A DNA stretch of 64,000 nucleotides. It comes from CAWIMX01 sp963792785 (GTDB taxonomy: Bacteria > Acidobacteriota > Vicinamibacteria > Vicinamibacterales > CAVVIG01). The stretch spans positions 1,240,001 through 1,304,000 of the forward strand of contig CAWBXO010000004.1 in NCBI GenBank assembly GCA_963792785.1, given 5' to 3'. Numbering within the stretch: position 1 is the stretch's first letter; every line of letters begins with the position of its first letter. The notes beneath the pieces were generated by a model, which was not told the origin of the DNA, did not search any database, and saw nothing but the letters and a program-made list of their open reading frames with translations. The position numbers were made by a program, and so were the translations under genes. Positions 26,073-35,104 of this stretch are shown here, one piece after another.

Positions 26073-28039
26073 GATTCTGCCTCTCGGTTCATCGGTGCCG
26101 GGGGCGCGCTCGACACGCCGACCAGCTCAAAGACGTCCACGGCCCGCGTCTTGCCCTTCACGACCACCTCGCCGAGCGGCCGCACCTCGAAGGGGCGGGT
26201 CAGCCGGGCGCGCGTGGCGTCACTGATGATAATGCGGGTGCCGTAGGTTTTGTTCAACGATTCGAGCCGGGCCCCGAGGTTCACCGCGTCGCCGATCACG
26301 GTGTAGCTCATGATCGCCTCCGATCCGATGTTGCCGGCGATCATCGGGCCCGTGCTGATGCCCACGCCGATCTGGAGTTCGGGCCGGCCCTCGGCGCGCC
26401 ACCGCGCGCAGAGCCGATCCAGCTCCGCGATCATGTCGAGCGCGGCCGCCGCGGCGTGATCCGCGTGCGCGGGATCGTCGAGCGGCGCGCCGAAGAGCGC
26501 CATCACCTGATCGCCCACGAACTTGTCCACCGTGCCGCGATGGGCGAAGACGATCTCCACCATGCGCGAGAAGTACTCGTTCAGCATGTGGACGATCGCT
26601 TCAGGCTCTCCCTGCTCGGACACGGTGGTGAAGCCGCGGATGTCGGAGAAGAGCACGGTCATCTCGCGCCGCGTGCCGCCGAGCCGCGCGAGCGCGGGAT
26701 TCGCGACGAGCTGCTCGCAGACGTCCTTCGAGACGTACTGCCCGAACAGCCGGCGCATCCGCCGCTTCTCCCGGCCCTCGACCAGGTACTGGTAGGCGAC
26801 GCCGCCGAAGAGCGCCGTCGCCGCCGCCGCCGCCGGCTGCGTCACGTTCAGCCACACGCCGCCGGCGAACTCGCGGACCGACACGAACCCGAACGCCGCC
26901 ACCAGCGCCGCGGCCGCGGCGGCGGCCCACCACGCGGGCAGCCACCCGGCGACGAGCCCCACCACGAGACCGGCCGCGAGGACGAGCGCGAGCGTGGTGC
27001 CCGCGGACGCCGGCCGCATGAAGCGGTTCGACAGGATGTCGTCGGCGACGGCGGCGTGCACCTGGATGCCGGGCATCTTGCCGTTCGAGAACGGCGTCTC
27101 GAAGACGTCGAACAGGCCGGACGCGGTCGCGCCGACGAACACGATCTTGTCGCGAAAGACCGACGGGTCGACCTTCGGCGCGACGCCCGCGCGGATCTGC
27201 TCTTCGGAATACAGCAGGTCGAAGAACGTGTAGGTGGGATACGTCCGCGTGGTCATGTCGGCGCCGACGGCTGGACCGCGGAAGTCGACGAGCGACCAGA
27301 GGTAGCGGATCGACCCGTCCGCCGTGCGGACCTCGCGCCATTCGAGCGGCATCGCGCGATCGCCGAGGCGCAGCGTCGTGCCGTCGAGGCGCACGTCGGC
27401 GGGCGCGATGCCCGCGACGCGCAGGGCGGCGGCCGCGCCGAGCAGGGGCATGACGCGGCCGTTGCGCCGGACGAACGGCACGGCGTGGCGGAGCGGGCCG
27501 TCGGCGTCGAGCACGAACAGGTTGTGGCCGAAGCCGGCGGCGGCCTCGCCGAGCCGCGGAAACGGGAGGTAGACCGTCCGCCGCTCGATGATGCCGTCGA
27601 CGTCGAGCGGGTACCCCTCGTCGGGCATCGGCAGCACGCCGGTCGCGTCGCCGTCGTACGACGCGTCGGCCGCCAGCAGCACGTTGCCGGCGTCTCGGAT
27701 CGACGTCGCCAGCGCCTCATCCGACTCCGCGCCGGTCATCGTCCCGCCGCCGACCGAGAAGCCGAGCGACCGGTCGGGCTCGGCGAAGTTGACGTCGTAG
27801 GCGATCAGCTTCGCGCCCGCCCGCGCGAGGTAGTCGATCACGATGCCGTGGATCATCCGCGGCCACGGCCAGCGGCCCACGTTCGGCTCGAGGTTGCGCA
27901 GGCTGGACTCGTCGATCTCGACGAGGGCGATGTCAGGGTTCGCGGTCTCCGGCCGCGCCGTGCGCGACAGACGCCAGTCGTAGGTCTTCAGCTCGACGGA
28001 CTCGAACGGCCCCGGGACGAACCGCGCGGTCCCGATCAC
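26069..28039 (-). CDS. CHASE2-domain class III adenylate/guanylate cyclase
   Basis: At least 656 aa. An extracytoplasmic CHASE2 sensor (residues about 1-330; ELKTYDWRLSR, ALVEIDESSLRNL, FRDKIVFVGATASGLFD) is followed by membrane helices (about 345-430) and a class III cyclase domain (about 455-640) with FSDIRGFTTVSE, DKFVGDQVMALFGAP and VIGDAVNLGARLE. It should make cAMP or cGMP in response to a periplasmic signal. The first usual start is GTG 28039. However, the frame stays open upstream to about 28106 and encodes a membrane-type N-terminus (NWVTRAAAGLAVGLAAAVL) as expected for the family. The only candidate start there is a CTG at 28102, inside the CCTCAGTT array, so the true start is uncertain. 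Confidence 0.88.
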   Translation of the reverse strand: MIGTARFVPGPFESVELKTYDWRLSRTARPETANPDIALVEIDESSLRNLEPNVGRWPWPRMIHGIVIDYLARAGAKLIAYDVNFAEPDRSLGFSVGGGTMTGAESDEALATSIRDAGNVLLAADASYDGDATGVLPMPDEGYPLDVDGIIERRTVYLPFPRLGEAAAGFGHNLFVLDADGPLRHAVPFVRRNGRVMPLLGAAAALRVAGIAPADVRLDGTTLRLGDRAMPLEWREVRTADGSIRYLWSLVDFRGPAVGADMTTRTYPTYTFFDLLYSEEQIRAGVAPKVDPSVFRDKIVFVGATASGLFDVFETPFSNGKMPGIQVHAAVADDILSNRFMRPASAGTTLALVLAAGLVVGLVAGWLPAWWAAAAAAALVAAFGFVSVREFAGGVWLNVTQPAAAAATALFGGVAYQYLVEGREKRRMRRLFGQYVSKDVCEQLVANPALARLGGTRREMTVLFSDIRGFTTVSEQGEPEAIVHMLNEYFSRMVEIVFAHRGTVDKFVGDQVMALFGAPLDDPAHADHAAAAALDMIAELDRLCARWRAEGRPELQIGVGISTGPMIAGNIGSEAIMSYTVIGDAVNLGARLESLNKTYGTRIIISDATRARLTRPFEVRPLGEVVVKGKTRAVDVFELVGVSSAPPAPMNREAES

Positions 28040-28090
28040 GAGGACCGCTGCGGCCAGCCCGACCGCGAGACCCGCCGCCGCACGCGTGAC

Positions 28091-28153
28091 CCAGTTCCTC
28101 AGTTGGTCAACTCCTCAGTTCCTCAGTTCCACAGTTCCTCAGCTCCTCAGTTG
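28091..28153. repeat. CCTCAGTT octamer array at the HD-GYP/cyclase junction
   Basis: About seven 8-nt units of CCTCAGTT with small variants (for example CCACAGTT, CCTCAGCT). On the transcribed minus strand the units read AACTGAGG and contain TGA; the HD-GYP gene stops inside the array in either candidate frame. The array also covers the start region of the cyclase gene. Confidence 0.85.
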
Positions 28154-29655
28154 GGAGCGTCAGGTACTGAAACGGCTCCACGAGCCAGCGCTCGAAGATG
28201 CGCGCCTCGCGGAAGACGGCGTTCGAGATCGGCGTCGAGCTCGCCGTCCTCGACGGCCATGTCGAGGATCGCGAGCGCGCGCTCCACCGTGACGGCCTTC
28301 TTGTACGGGCGGTCGGCGGCCGAGAGCGCGTCGAAGATGTCGGCGATCGTCATCATCCGCGTCTCGAGGGGAATCTCGGGCGCCGACAGCTTGCGCGGGT
28401 ACCCCGTGCCGTTCAGCTTCTCGTGATGCCCGCGGGCGATGAGCGGGATGCCGGCAATCTCGCGCGTCCACGGAATCTGGCTGAGGAAGCGGTAACTGTG
28501 GGTCACGTGCAGCTCGATCTCGGCGCGCTCGGCGGCCGAGAGCGAGCCCTTGCGGAGCGACAGGAGCCGGACTTCCTCCCAATCGAGCAGCGTCCGCCGC
28601 GCGCCGTCCACATCGTCGAACGCGACGGCGGCGATCTCGTTGAGGCGGTCGAACACGCCGTCCGGCAGCACGCTCGGCTCGTTCGCCGCTTCGATCTGGG
28701 CGAGGTACCGATCCAGATCGGCGTTCTGCGCCGCGAGATCGCCGTCGAGGCGCCCGCGCAGGGACGCCACCTCGAGGCTGCGGCGCGCGAGCTTGAAGCG
28801 CTCCCGCACGAGCTCGAGCTGCCAGGGATAGAGCTTCTTGGCCTTCACGAGCACGTCCTCGCGGACGCCGACCTTGCCGAAGTCGTGCAGCAGCGAGGCA
28901 TAGCGGATCGTGCGCATCGCGTCGCGCGAGAAGCGCACGGGCGCAAAGCGCCCGCTGTCCGCGCGGTCGACCGCCTCGGCGAGCGCGACCGTGAGGTTCG
29001 CGACGCGGAACGAATGGCCCGACGTCGCGGGATCGCGGGCCTCGATGGCCACGACCGACGCGCGGACGAACCCCTCGAAGAGCTGGCGGATTTCCGCGTA
29101 GAGCTGGCTGTTCTCGAGCGCCACCGCGGCCTGGGACGCGAGCGACACGGCGAGGGCCTCCTGGCGCGCGTCGTAGGGCCCGGCCTTCGGGTTGATCAGC
29201 TGGATGACGCCGATGGTGCGCCCGCCGGGCGTCCGCATCGGCACCGCCAGCACGGAGCGCGTGCGGTAGCCCGTCAGCTCGTCGAAGCGCGGGTTGAAGC
29301 CGTAGGGCGCGCCGGGCGGCACGGCGTAGGCGTCCTCGAGGTTGACGATCTCGCCCGTGAGCGCGACGTAGCCGGCGATCGACTGGTCCGACAGCGCCAG
29401 CGTCGCCTCATGCAGGGGGATCCGCCGCGAGGTGTTCTGCGCGATCGCGAACCGCAGCTGGTCGGGGGCGCCGGGCTCGCCCGACGCGGGGGGCTCGACG
29501 ATGTAGAGGGATCCGGCGTCGCTGGCGGTGATGTCGCGCGCCTTGGTCAGGATCAGCGCGAGCAGCCGGTCGGTGTCGCGTTCGGCGGTGAGCGCTGCGC
29601 CGATGGCGTTGAGTTCCGCGAGCTGCCGCGTGAGCGCGTCGAGCTCGGAACTCAC
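28147..29655 (-). CDS. GAF/HD-GYP cyclic-di-GMP phosphodiesterase-type protein, frameshifted near the C-terminus
   Basis: As it stands 502 aa. Residues about 5-180 form a GAF domain (DITASDAGSLYIVE; RTIGVIQLINPKAG). From about 195 onward an HD-GYP domain shows HSFRVANLT, LLHDFGKVGV (metal-binding HD) and GHHEKLNGTGYPRKLS (GYP signature), so c-di-GMP hydrolysis is likely. After DGELDADL the frame loses similarity, whereas the next frame reads NAVFREARIFERWLVEP, the expected HD-GYP ending. Removing one G (plus-strand C at 28222) joins them and gives about 515 aa ending at 28107. The start is GTG 29655, 8 nt after the lolD-like stop. Sequencing error or recent mutation cannot be separated. Confidence 0.88.
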   Translation of the reverse strand: MSSELDALTRQLAELNAIGAALTAERDTDRLLALILTKARDITASDAGSLYIVEPPASGEPGAPDQLRFAIAQNTSRRIPLHEATLALSDQSIAGYVALTGEIVNLEDAYAVPPGAPYGFNPRFDELTGYRTRSVLAVPMRTPGGRTIGVIQLINPKAGPYDARQEALAVSLASQAAVALENSQLYAEIRQLFEGFVRASVVAIEARDPATSGHSFRVANLTVALAEAVDRADSGRFAPVRFSRDAMRTIRYASLLHDFGKVGVREDVLVKAKKLYPWQLELVRERFKLARRSLEVASLRGRLDGDLAAQNADLDRYLAQIEAANEPSVLPDGVFDRLNEIAAVAFDDVDGARRTLLDWEEVRLLSLRKGSLSAAERAEIELHVTHSYRFLSQIPWTREIAGIPLIARGHHEKLNGTGYPRKLSAPEIPLETRMMTIADIFDALSAADRPYKKAVTVERALAILDMAVEDGELDADLERRLPRGAHLRALARGAVSVPDAPN

Positions 29656-29663
29656 AGGCCGCG

Positions 29664-30350
29664 CTAGGCCGCGCGGCGCACGTCGTTTTCGACCTGGCCG
29701 TCGCGGATGTGGATGGAGCGGTAGGCGTACGCCGCCACGTCCGGCTCGTGCGTGACGAGCACGATCGTGTTCCCGCCCTTGTGGAGACGCTCGAAGAGCC
29801 CCATGATCTCGGAGCCCGTCTTCGAGTCGAGGTTTCCGGTCGGCTCGTCGGCGAGCAGGATCGACGGGTTGTTGACGAGGGCGCGGGCGATGGCCACGCG
29901 CTGGCGCTGGCCGCCGGAGAGCTCGTTCGGCCGGTGCATCATGCGCGGGCCGAGCTCCACCTTGTCGAGCGCTTCCTTGGCGCGGATCTCGCGATCCTTG
30001 GCCGGGACGCCCGCGTAGACCAGCGGCAGCTCGACGTTGTGGAGCGCGGTGGCGCGCGGCAGCAGGTTGAACGTCTGGAAGACGAAGCCGATCTCCTCGT
30101 TGCGGATGCGGGCCAGCTCGTTGTCGTTCATCTGGCTCACCTGCTTGCCGTTCAGCAGGTACGACCCCTTCGAGGGGGTGTCGAGGCAGCCGATCAGGTT
30201 CATCAGCGTCGACTTGCCGGAGCCGGACGGCCCCATGATGGCGACGTACTCGCCGCGCTCGATCACGATCGAGACGCCGCGGAGCGCGTGAATCTCCTCG
30301 GCCCCCATCACGTAGGTCTTCCACAGGTCGACGGTTTCAATCAGAGCCAT
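29664..30350 (-). CDS. LolD/MacB-type ABC transporter ATP-binding protein
   Basis: 228-aa ATPase of the MacB/LolD/FtsE group. Walker A GPSGSGKS, Q-loop VFQTFNLLPRATALHNVELPL, signature LSGGQRQRVAIARAL, Walker B LLADEPTGNLDSKTG and a switch His in VLVTHEPD are intact. The group drives lipoprotein release or mechanotransmission through a four-helix permease. No permease gene is adjacent. An acidobacterial duplicated permease gene is found 30 kb away in this window, but no link is shown. The gene precedes the GAF/HD-GYP gene by 8 nt on the minus strand and probably shares its transcript. Confidence 0.92.
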   Translation of the reverse strand: MALIETVDLWKTYVMGAEEIHALRGVSIVIERGEYVAIMGPSGSGKSTLMNLIGCLDTPSKGSYLLNGKQVSQMNDNELARIRNEEIGFVFQTFNLLPRATALHNVELPLVYAGVPAKDREIRAKEALDKVELGPRMMHRPNELSGGQRQRVAIARALVNNPSILLADEPTGNLDSKTGSEIMGLFERLHKGGNTIVLVTHEPDVAAYAYRSIHIRDGQVENDVRRAA

Positions 30351-30406
30351 GTAGCCTTCAGACGCATTCCCGCGCGCGCGTGTTCCGTGACCGCCACCGA
30401 CCGATC

Positions 30407-31231
30407 TTACTCGCCCTTGCGGAGGCGGTCCAACAGCTCCTTGGCCACCGGCGGGGCGTCGGTCGGGATGTGCGCGTGCCAGTCGCGGGCGTCGACCGGA
30501 ATCAGGGTCACCCGGGCGCTCCGCTGCGGCTGCCGGCGCTGCTGCGCGATCGCGTCGGCCAGCTCCCGCGCCGGGGCAATGGCGGACCCCATCAGGATCA
30601 CGCAGACTTCCTCGCCCTCGGGCACCGTCCAGCGGCCCGCCCAGGACCAGGTCTCGGCGATCGCGTCCTTGTCGACCGAGGGCACGAAGCGCGCGAGCAG
30701 CCGCGGGTGCTTCCTGCGCGCGAACAGCTTGTTCTTCGGCACCGCCACGACGTCGAAGCCGCGGACCAGCGGCTCCTCGAACGAACCGAACACCCCGGCG
30801 AGCACGGCGCGCAGCTTGCCGACCAGGGCGCGGCGCACGAACGCGTCGCGGCTCGCGCGCTCCTGGCTGAACTGGCTCGGCCTCGGGGCCTGGGTCTGGG
30901 AATCATCGGCGGGGGCCTCTGCGCGCGGCGCGCCGGCGGCCGCGGCCGGGTTGGGGGCCTGTGGTGTCGCGTTGGGCCTGGGCCCCGCGTCCAGCGCCTC
31001 GGCGCCGTCCAGCCGCGCGCGATGGTACTCGGCGCGGCGGCCCGTATCTGACAGCGCGCGGTAGGCCTCGGTGAGCTCGGCGGCGCGGCCGGCCGCCATG
31101 GTCTGGAATTCCTGGCCGAGATGCTGGACCTTGTCGGGATGGTAGCGGGCGATCTGCCCCCGGAACGCGCGCTTGATGTCGTCGGATGAGGCCGTCGGCG
31201 CCACACCCAGGAGCTGGTAATAATCCTTCAC
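30407..31231 (-). CDS. J-domain protein
   Basis: 274-aa protein with an N-terminal J domain (residues 1-70): YYQLLGVAPTASSDDIKRAF, the essential HPD tripeptide in IARYHPDKV, and AYRALSD. It should stimulate a DnaK-type ATPase. A Pro/Ala linker (about 80-120) leads to a C-terminal domain of about 150 aa without a recognised family, containing KNKLFARRKHPRLLARFVP. No zinc-finger or client-binding domains of canonical DnaJ are present, so this is a specialised co-chaperone. It starts at ATG 31231, exactly abutting the PilB-type ATPase stop at 31232, which suggests a role tied to the pilus/secretion operon. Confidence 0.85.
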   Translation of the reverse strand: MKDYYQLLGVAPTASSDDIKRAFRGQIARYHPDKVQHLGQEFQTMAAGRAAELTEAYRALSDTGRRAEYHRARLDGAEALDAGPRPNATPQAPNPAAAAGAPRAEAPADDSQTQAPRPSQFSQERASRDAFVRRALVGKLRAVLAGVFGSFEEPLVRGFDVVAVPKNKLFARRKHPRLLARFVPSVDKDAIAETWSWAGRWTVPEGEEVCVILMGSAIAPARELADAIAQQRRQPQRSARVTLIPVDARDWHAHIPTDAPPVAKELLDRLRKGE

Positions 31232-33244
31232 CTATTTCTTGAACTCCGCGACGTTCCCGGCCGGCAGCTCGAGGCGCTCATCGCTCTTGCCCCGGGCCTT
31301 CAGGCGGCGCGCCGCGCGCGGCGTCTCGGTGCTGCGCGCGCAGTACGCACAGTAGTTCCAGCCGGGCTGCAGCGAGCGGCCGCAGTGCGGACAGCCGCCG
31401 CTCAGTCGCTTGCCGCACTGCGGGCAGGCCAGGAAGTCGACACCCACCGCGGCGCCGCACCCCGAGCAGAGCGTCCGCATCTCACGCACCTCGGTGACGA
31501 CGCGCAGCAGCTCCTCGGCCGTCGTGACGCCGCTCTTCACTTTCGCGAGGCCGTCCTCGCCGAGCGTGATCATCCCGCCGGCGAGCGCGGCGTCGCGGAT
31601 CTGAGCCTCGGGCGAGCCGCCGGCAATCAGCCGGCGCACCTTGTCGGTCACCGCCATGACCTCGTAGATGCCCATCCGGCCCCGGTACCCCGTGTGGTTG
31701 CACTGGTCGCAGCCGACGGCCTTGTAGAAGGGAATCGTCGCGGCGTCGGCCTCCGAGATGCTGAGCAGCCGCAGCGTGTCGGGCGGCGGCGTGTACTGCC
31801 GGCGGCAGTGGTCGCAGAGGCGGCGCACGAGGCGCTGCGCGACCACGCCCACGAGGGCGGAGCCCACCACGAAGGGCTCGGCGCCGATGTCGGTGAGGCG
31901 GGTCACGACCGACGGCGCGTCGTCGGTATGCAGCGTGGAGAGCACGAGGTGGCCCGTCTGCGCGGCCTGCATCGCGATCTTCGCGGTCTCCGAGTCGCGG
32001 ATCTCGCCGACGAGGATCACGTCGGGGTCCTGGCGGAGGATCGATCGCAGGGCGCTCGCGAACGTCAGCTTGATCTTCTCGTTGATCTGCGTCTGGTTCA
32101 CGCCCGGGATCTGATACTCGACCGGATCCTCAATCGTGATGATGTTGGTCTTCTCCGACTGCACCGACTTGAGCGCCGCGCTGAGCGTCGTCGTCTTGCC
32201 GCTGCCGGTGGGGCCGACGACGAGGATCATGCCGTGCTGATGGCGGAGGAAGCCGCGCAGCAATTCGAGCGACGCCGCCGAAAACCCGAGCTCCTCGAGC
32301 GCCGGCACGCCCTTCCGGTTGTCGAGGATGCGCATCACGATCTTCTCGCCGAAGAGCGTGCGCAGCGTCGAGACGCGGAAGTCCACCTCGCTGCCGTCGT
32401 CGGCCTGCATGCGCAGGCGGCCGTCCTGCGGCAGGCGCTTCTCGGCGATGTCCATGCCCGCCATGATCTTCAGGCGCGCGATGAGGCCCTCGTGCACCCA
32501 CTTGGGCAGGTCCATCACTTCCTTGAGCAGGCCGTCGAGGCGGTGCCGGATGAGCACGCCCTTTTCCATGGGCTCGACGTGGATGTCGCTCGCCTTGCTC
32601 TTGATGGCGCTCTTCACCACGAGGTCGACCAGGTCGATGATCGGCGCGGTCTCGCTGCGCTCCTTCAGGCCGGCGACCGGCTCGAAGACGTCCTCTTCGG
32701 GCCGCCGCACCAGACCCGTGCCCGGGTCCACATCCCCGCGGCCTCCCCCGCGGCGCGACTGGCCCGCGGGAATGGCGAGGTCCGAGCCCTGCCCCGGCTG
32801 CGTGATGCGCACGAGCGCCTTGTCGGGATAGCCGGTCTGGATCGCCTCGGTGATCTCGGCGCGCGTGGCGACGACCTGCTTGATGCGATAGCCCGTCTGG
32901 AACTCGAGGTCCTGCACGAGGCTGAACAGCAGCGGATCGGACATCGCCACCGTCAGCAGGTTCTTCTCGAGGCGCACGGCGACGCAGATGCGCTTCAGCG
33001 AGACGTCCTTGGGAATCAGGACCACCGCCGAGGGATCCGGCGGGTTTTCCGCGAGGTTGATGTACGGGAAGCCGAGCTGGAAGGCGAGCGCCTTCGCGAT
33101 CTGCTTCTCCGTGGCGAGGTTCATGCGGACGAGGACCACACCGACCCGCTCGCCGGTGCGCTTGTGCTCGTCGAGCGCGCCCTGCAGGTCCTCTTCCGTG
33201 ATGAGCCCGGACTGAACCAGGCACTCGCCGATCTTTTTGCGCAA
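31232..33244 (-). CDS. pilB: PilB/GspE-type assembly ATPase with two extra C-terminal zinc ribbons
   Basis: 670-aa motor of a type IV pilus or type II secretion system. It has an N-terminal MshEN-type domain (GECLVQSGLITEEDLQGAL; FQLGFPYINL), an Asp-box region, Walker A GPTGSGKTTT, ITIEDPVEYQ, and the tetracysteine motif CDHCRRQY / CDQCNHTGYRGRMGIYE. Beyond the usual end it carries two more CxxC pairs (CSGC...CPQCGKRL and CPHCGRSL...CAYC) and a basic tail, an unusual addition that may bind zinc. The start is TTG at 33244, supported by a GAGG 8 nt upstream. A PilM-like gene lies 182 nt upstream, and the J-domain gene follows directly. Confidence 0.93.
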   Translation of the reverse strand: MRKKIGECLVQSGLITEEDLQGALDEHKRTGERVGVVLVRMNLATEKQIAKALAFQLGFPYINLAENPPDPSAVVLIPKDVSLKRICVAVRLEKNLLTVAMSDPLLFSLVQDLEFQTGYRIKQVVATRAEITEAIQTGYPDKALVRITQPGQGSDLAIPAGQSRRGGGRGDVDPGTGLVRRPEEDVFEPVAGLKERSETAPIIDLVDLVVKSAIKSKASDIHVEPMEKGVLIRHRLDGLLKEVMDLPKWVHEGLIARLKIMAGMDIAEKRLPQDGRLRMQADDGSEVDFRVSTLRTLFGEKIVMRILDNRKGVPALEELGFSAASLELLRGFLRHQHGMILVVGPTGSGKTTTLSAALKSVQSEKTNIITIEDPVEYQIPGVNQTQINEKIKLTFASALRSILRQDPDVILVGEIRDSETAKIAMQAAQTGHLVLSTLHTDDAPSVVTRLTDIGAEPFVVGSALVGVVAQRLVRRLCDHCRRQYTPPPDTLRLLSISEADAATIPFYKAVGCDQCNHTGYRGRMGIYEVMAVTDKVRRLIAGGSPEAQIRDAALAGGMITLGEDGLAKVKSGVTTAEELLRVVTEVREMRTLCSGCGAAVGVDFLACPQCGKRLSGGCPHCGRSLQPGWNYCAYCARSTETPRAARRLKARGKSDERLELPAGNVAEFKK

Positions 33245-33426
33245 CGGAGGGTCCTCGCCCTAACTCACTGACGGATCAACGGGAAACCTCGAGTGTGAGG
33301 CTCCGCCGTGCCAGGTTCAATACGAATCCGTGTGCAACCGACGGCCTTATCGGCAGATTGCCTGTCGCCGAGAAGGCTCCACTAGGGGTTGTGGGGGTCC
33401 GTTTCTGGGACGCTAGGCCTCGTGCC

Positions 33427-34977
33427 TCACCGACTGCTCTGGCCGACGTGCAGCCGCGTCAGGCGGCCGGCCTCGTCGCGGACGACCACTGCCGTCGCGG
33501 TGATTTCCACCACCCGCGCGCCGTCGATCTCGTCGCCCTGCTGCAGGATGCGTCCGTCGATCACCGCGAGTTTGCGCTCCGGACCATACAGAATCGTCTG
33601 CAGCTCGGCGGTGAAGGGCCGCGAGGGCGCGGCCGTGCGCGCCGGTGCCGGCGCGGCGGCTGTCCGCGTCACGGGAGCCGGCGCGGCCACGGGCGGCGGC
33701 GCAGGAGCCGGCGCGGGCGTGACGGCCACGGGCCGCGGCGCGGAGGCCGCGGCCATGTAGACGAGATCGGGCGGCGGTTCGTACGACCGGACGAACTCGG
33801 CGGCCGCCAGGGCGGGCGCGCGTTCCCGCCGGCTCTCCAGCGGAGACTCCGGCCGGGGCACCGACGAGGGCTCCGGCCGACGCTGCGGCTCGAGGGGGGC
33901 GCGTTCGGCAGCGTCCGGCGCGGCCGCGGCCGCGACCGGAATCGCGGTGAACCCCCATCGCGACGACTCGAGCGCGACGCCGAGGCCGAGCCCGGTGGCC
34001 ATCCCGGCGACGACCGCGGCGCGCGCGATCCAGGCGCGCTGCTGCTGCTGGCGGCGCTCGCGGAGCAGGTCGAGCGGCGCGGGCCAGTCGATCGCGGCGC
34101 CCCAGGCGAGCCGCACTTCGGCGGCGCGGTCGTGCAGGGTGAGCCCCTCCTCGGGCAGGCGCGTCTCATCGATGCCGAAGAACGAGTCGAGCGGCTCGAC
34201 CTCGACGTCGAGGCACTCGATGAGCGAGGTCGTCATCGTTCGCAGCTCGGGGAAACCGCCGCAGACGTAGACGGCGGCGACCGGGCCGTGCGCCGGGCGG
34301 ATCGCGTCGACCATGGTTTCGAGATGCGCGGCGAGGTACGCGGCGACTTCACTCTTACGGCGGACGAGCAGGCTGCGGTCGGGATCCAGATAGCCCCAGG
34401 GCATCTCGTGGCCCGCGATCAGCGCGCCGTCCCGCACGAGCGCGATGGCGGTCGCGGTCTCGGCGAGGGCCACGTACACCTCGAGCGCGCCCCGGACGGC
34501 GGGGCGGCGGCGGGCCAGCGACATCAGGGCCGCGGCGGGCGTGACCACGCTGCGCAGCTTGAGGCCGGCCGCGAGGAAGGGCTGGGCGGCGGCGGCGACG
34601 GCGGCCGCCGGCGCCGAGGCCAGGACGACGCGCCGCGTCGCGCCGTCGGGCGCGGCCGTCGCGGGCGCGATGTCGGCGACGCGCCGCCCGGCGCCGAGCG
34701 ACGGCGCGCGCTGGGCGAGCGCCTCGCGGCGCATCTGGGCGTAGGGTCCGCAGGCCACGGTGGCCTGCGTGTGCTCGGCGGCGAGCCCCCACACGACGAG
34801 CGCGGTGGGGCGGCCGGTCAGGGCGTCGAGGGCCTCGCGCAGCTCCCGCCCGAACCGCGGATAGCGGTTGAACGAGCGCACGCACGAGTCCGCGGACGCG
34901 CCGGATTCGTCGGGCGCCTCCACGTCCAGGATGCGGCAGCTGACGGAGCCGAGTTCGATGCCAAGACGGGCAGCCAT
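33427..34977 (-). CDS. PilM-like actin-fold protein fused to a PilP/GspB-like domain
   Basis: 516-aa protein. The N-terminal half (about 1-330) resembles the actin-like ATPase fold of PilM/GspL: LGIELGSVSCRILDVE at the start, later VYVCGGFPELR and an AEVRLAWGAAI. A hydrophobic helix follows at about 340-360, then a long Pro/Ala-rich spacer, and finally a C-terminal beta domain (ILYGPERKLAVIDGRILQQGDEIDG, VVEITATAVVV) like the PilP/GspB periplasmic domain. One chain would thus bridge the cytoplasmic ATPase and the periplasmic secretin. The ATG at 34977 has an AGGAGGTG ribosome-binding site at the right distance. Divergent to a GGDEF-type gene. Confidence 0.78.
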   Translation of the reverse strand: MAARLGIELGSVSCRILDVEAPDESGASADSCVRSFNRYPRFGRELREALDALTGRPTALVVWGLAAEHTQATVACGPYAQMRREALAQRAPSLGAGRRVADIAPATAAPDGATRRVVLASAPAAAVAAAAQPFLAAGLKLRSVVTPAAALMSLARRRPAVRGALEVYVALAETATAIALVRDGALIAGHEMPWGYLDPDRSLLVRRKSEVAAYLAAHLETMVDAIRPAHGPVAAVYVCGGFPELRTMTTSLIECLDVEVEPLDSFFGIDETRLPEEGLTLHDRAAEVRLAWGAAIDWPAPLDLLRERRQQQQRAWIARAAVVAGMATGLGLGVALESSRWGFTAIPVAAAAAPDAAERAPLEPQRRPEPSSVPRPESPLESRRERAPALAAAEFVRSYEPPPDLVYMAAASAPRPVAVTPAPAPAPPPVAAPAPVTRTAAAPAPARTAAPSRPFTAELQTILYGPERKLAVIDGRILQQGDEIDGARVVEITATAVVVRDEAGRLTRLHVGQSSR

Positions 34978-35104
34978 GAATACCACCTCCTGTTTCGGCT
35001 CGAGGCGGGGCCGCCTGCAGAGGGCCTGACTGCTTGCCTCCCGGCGGCCGGATGGGCAACGATGGGACCCGGTTCCCGGCTCCCCCGCCGGCAGGCCGAT
35101 ACCC

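Noticed and set aside
33245..33426. Promoter or riboswitch between the PilM-like and pilB genes
   Set aside because: No convincing -35/-10 or -24/-12 pair or known RNA motif was visible; apart from the pilB ribosome-binding site nothing could be assigned.
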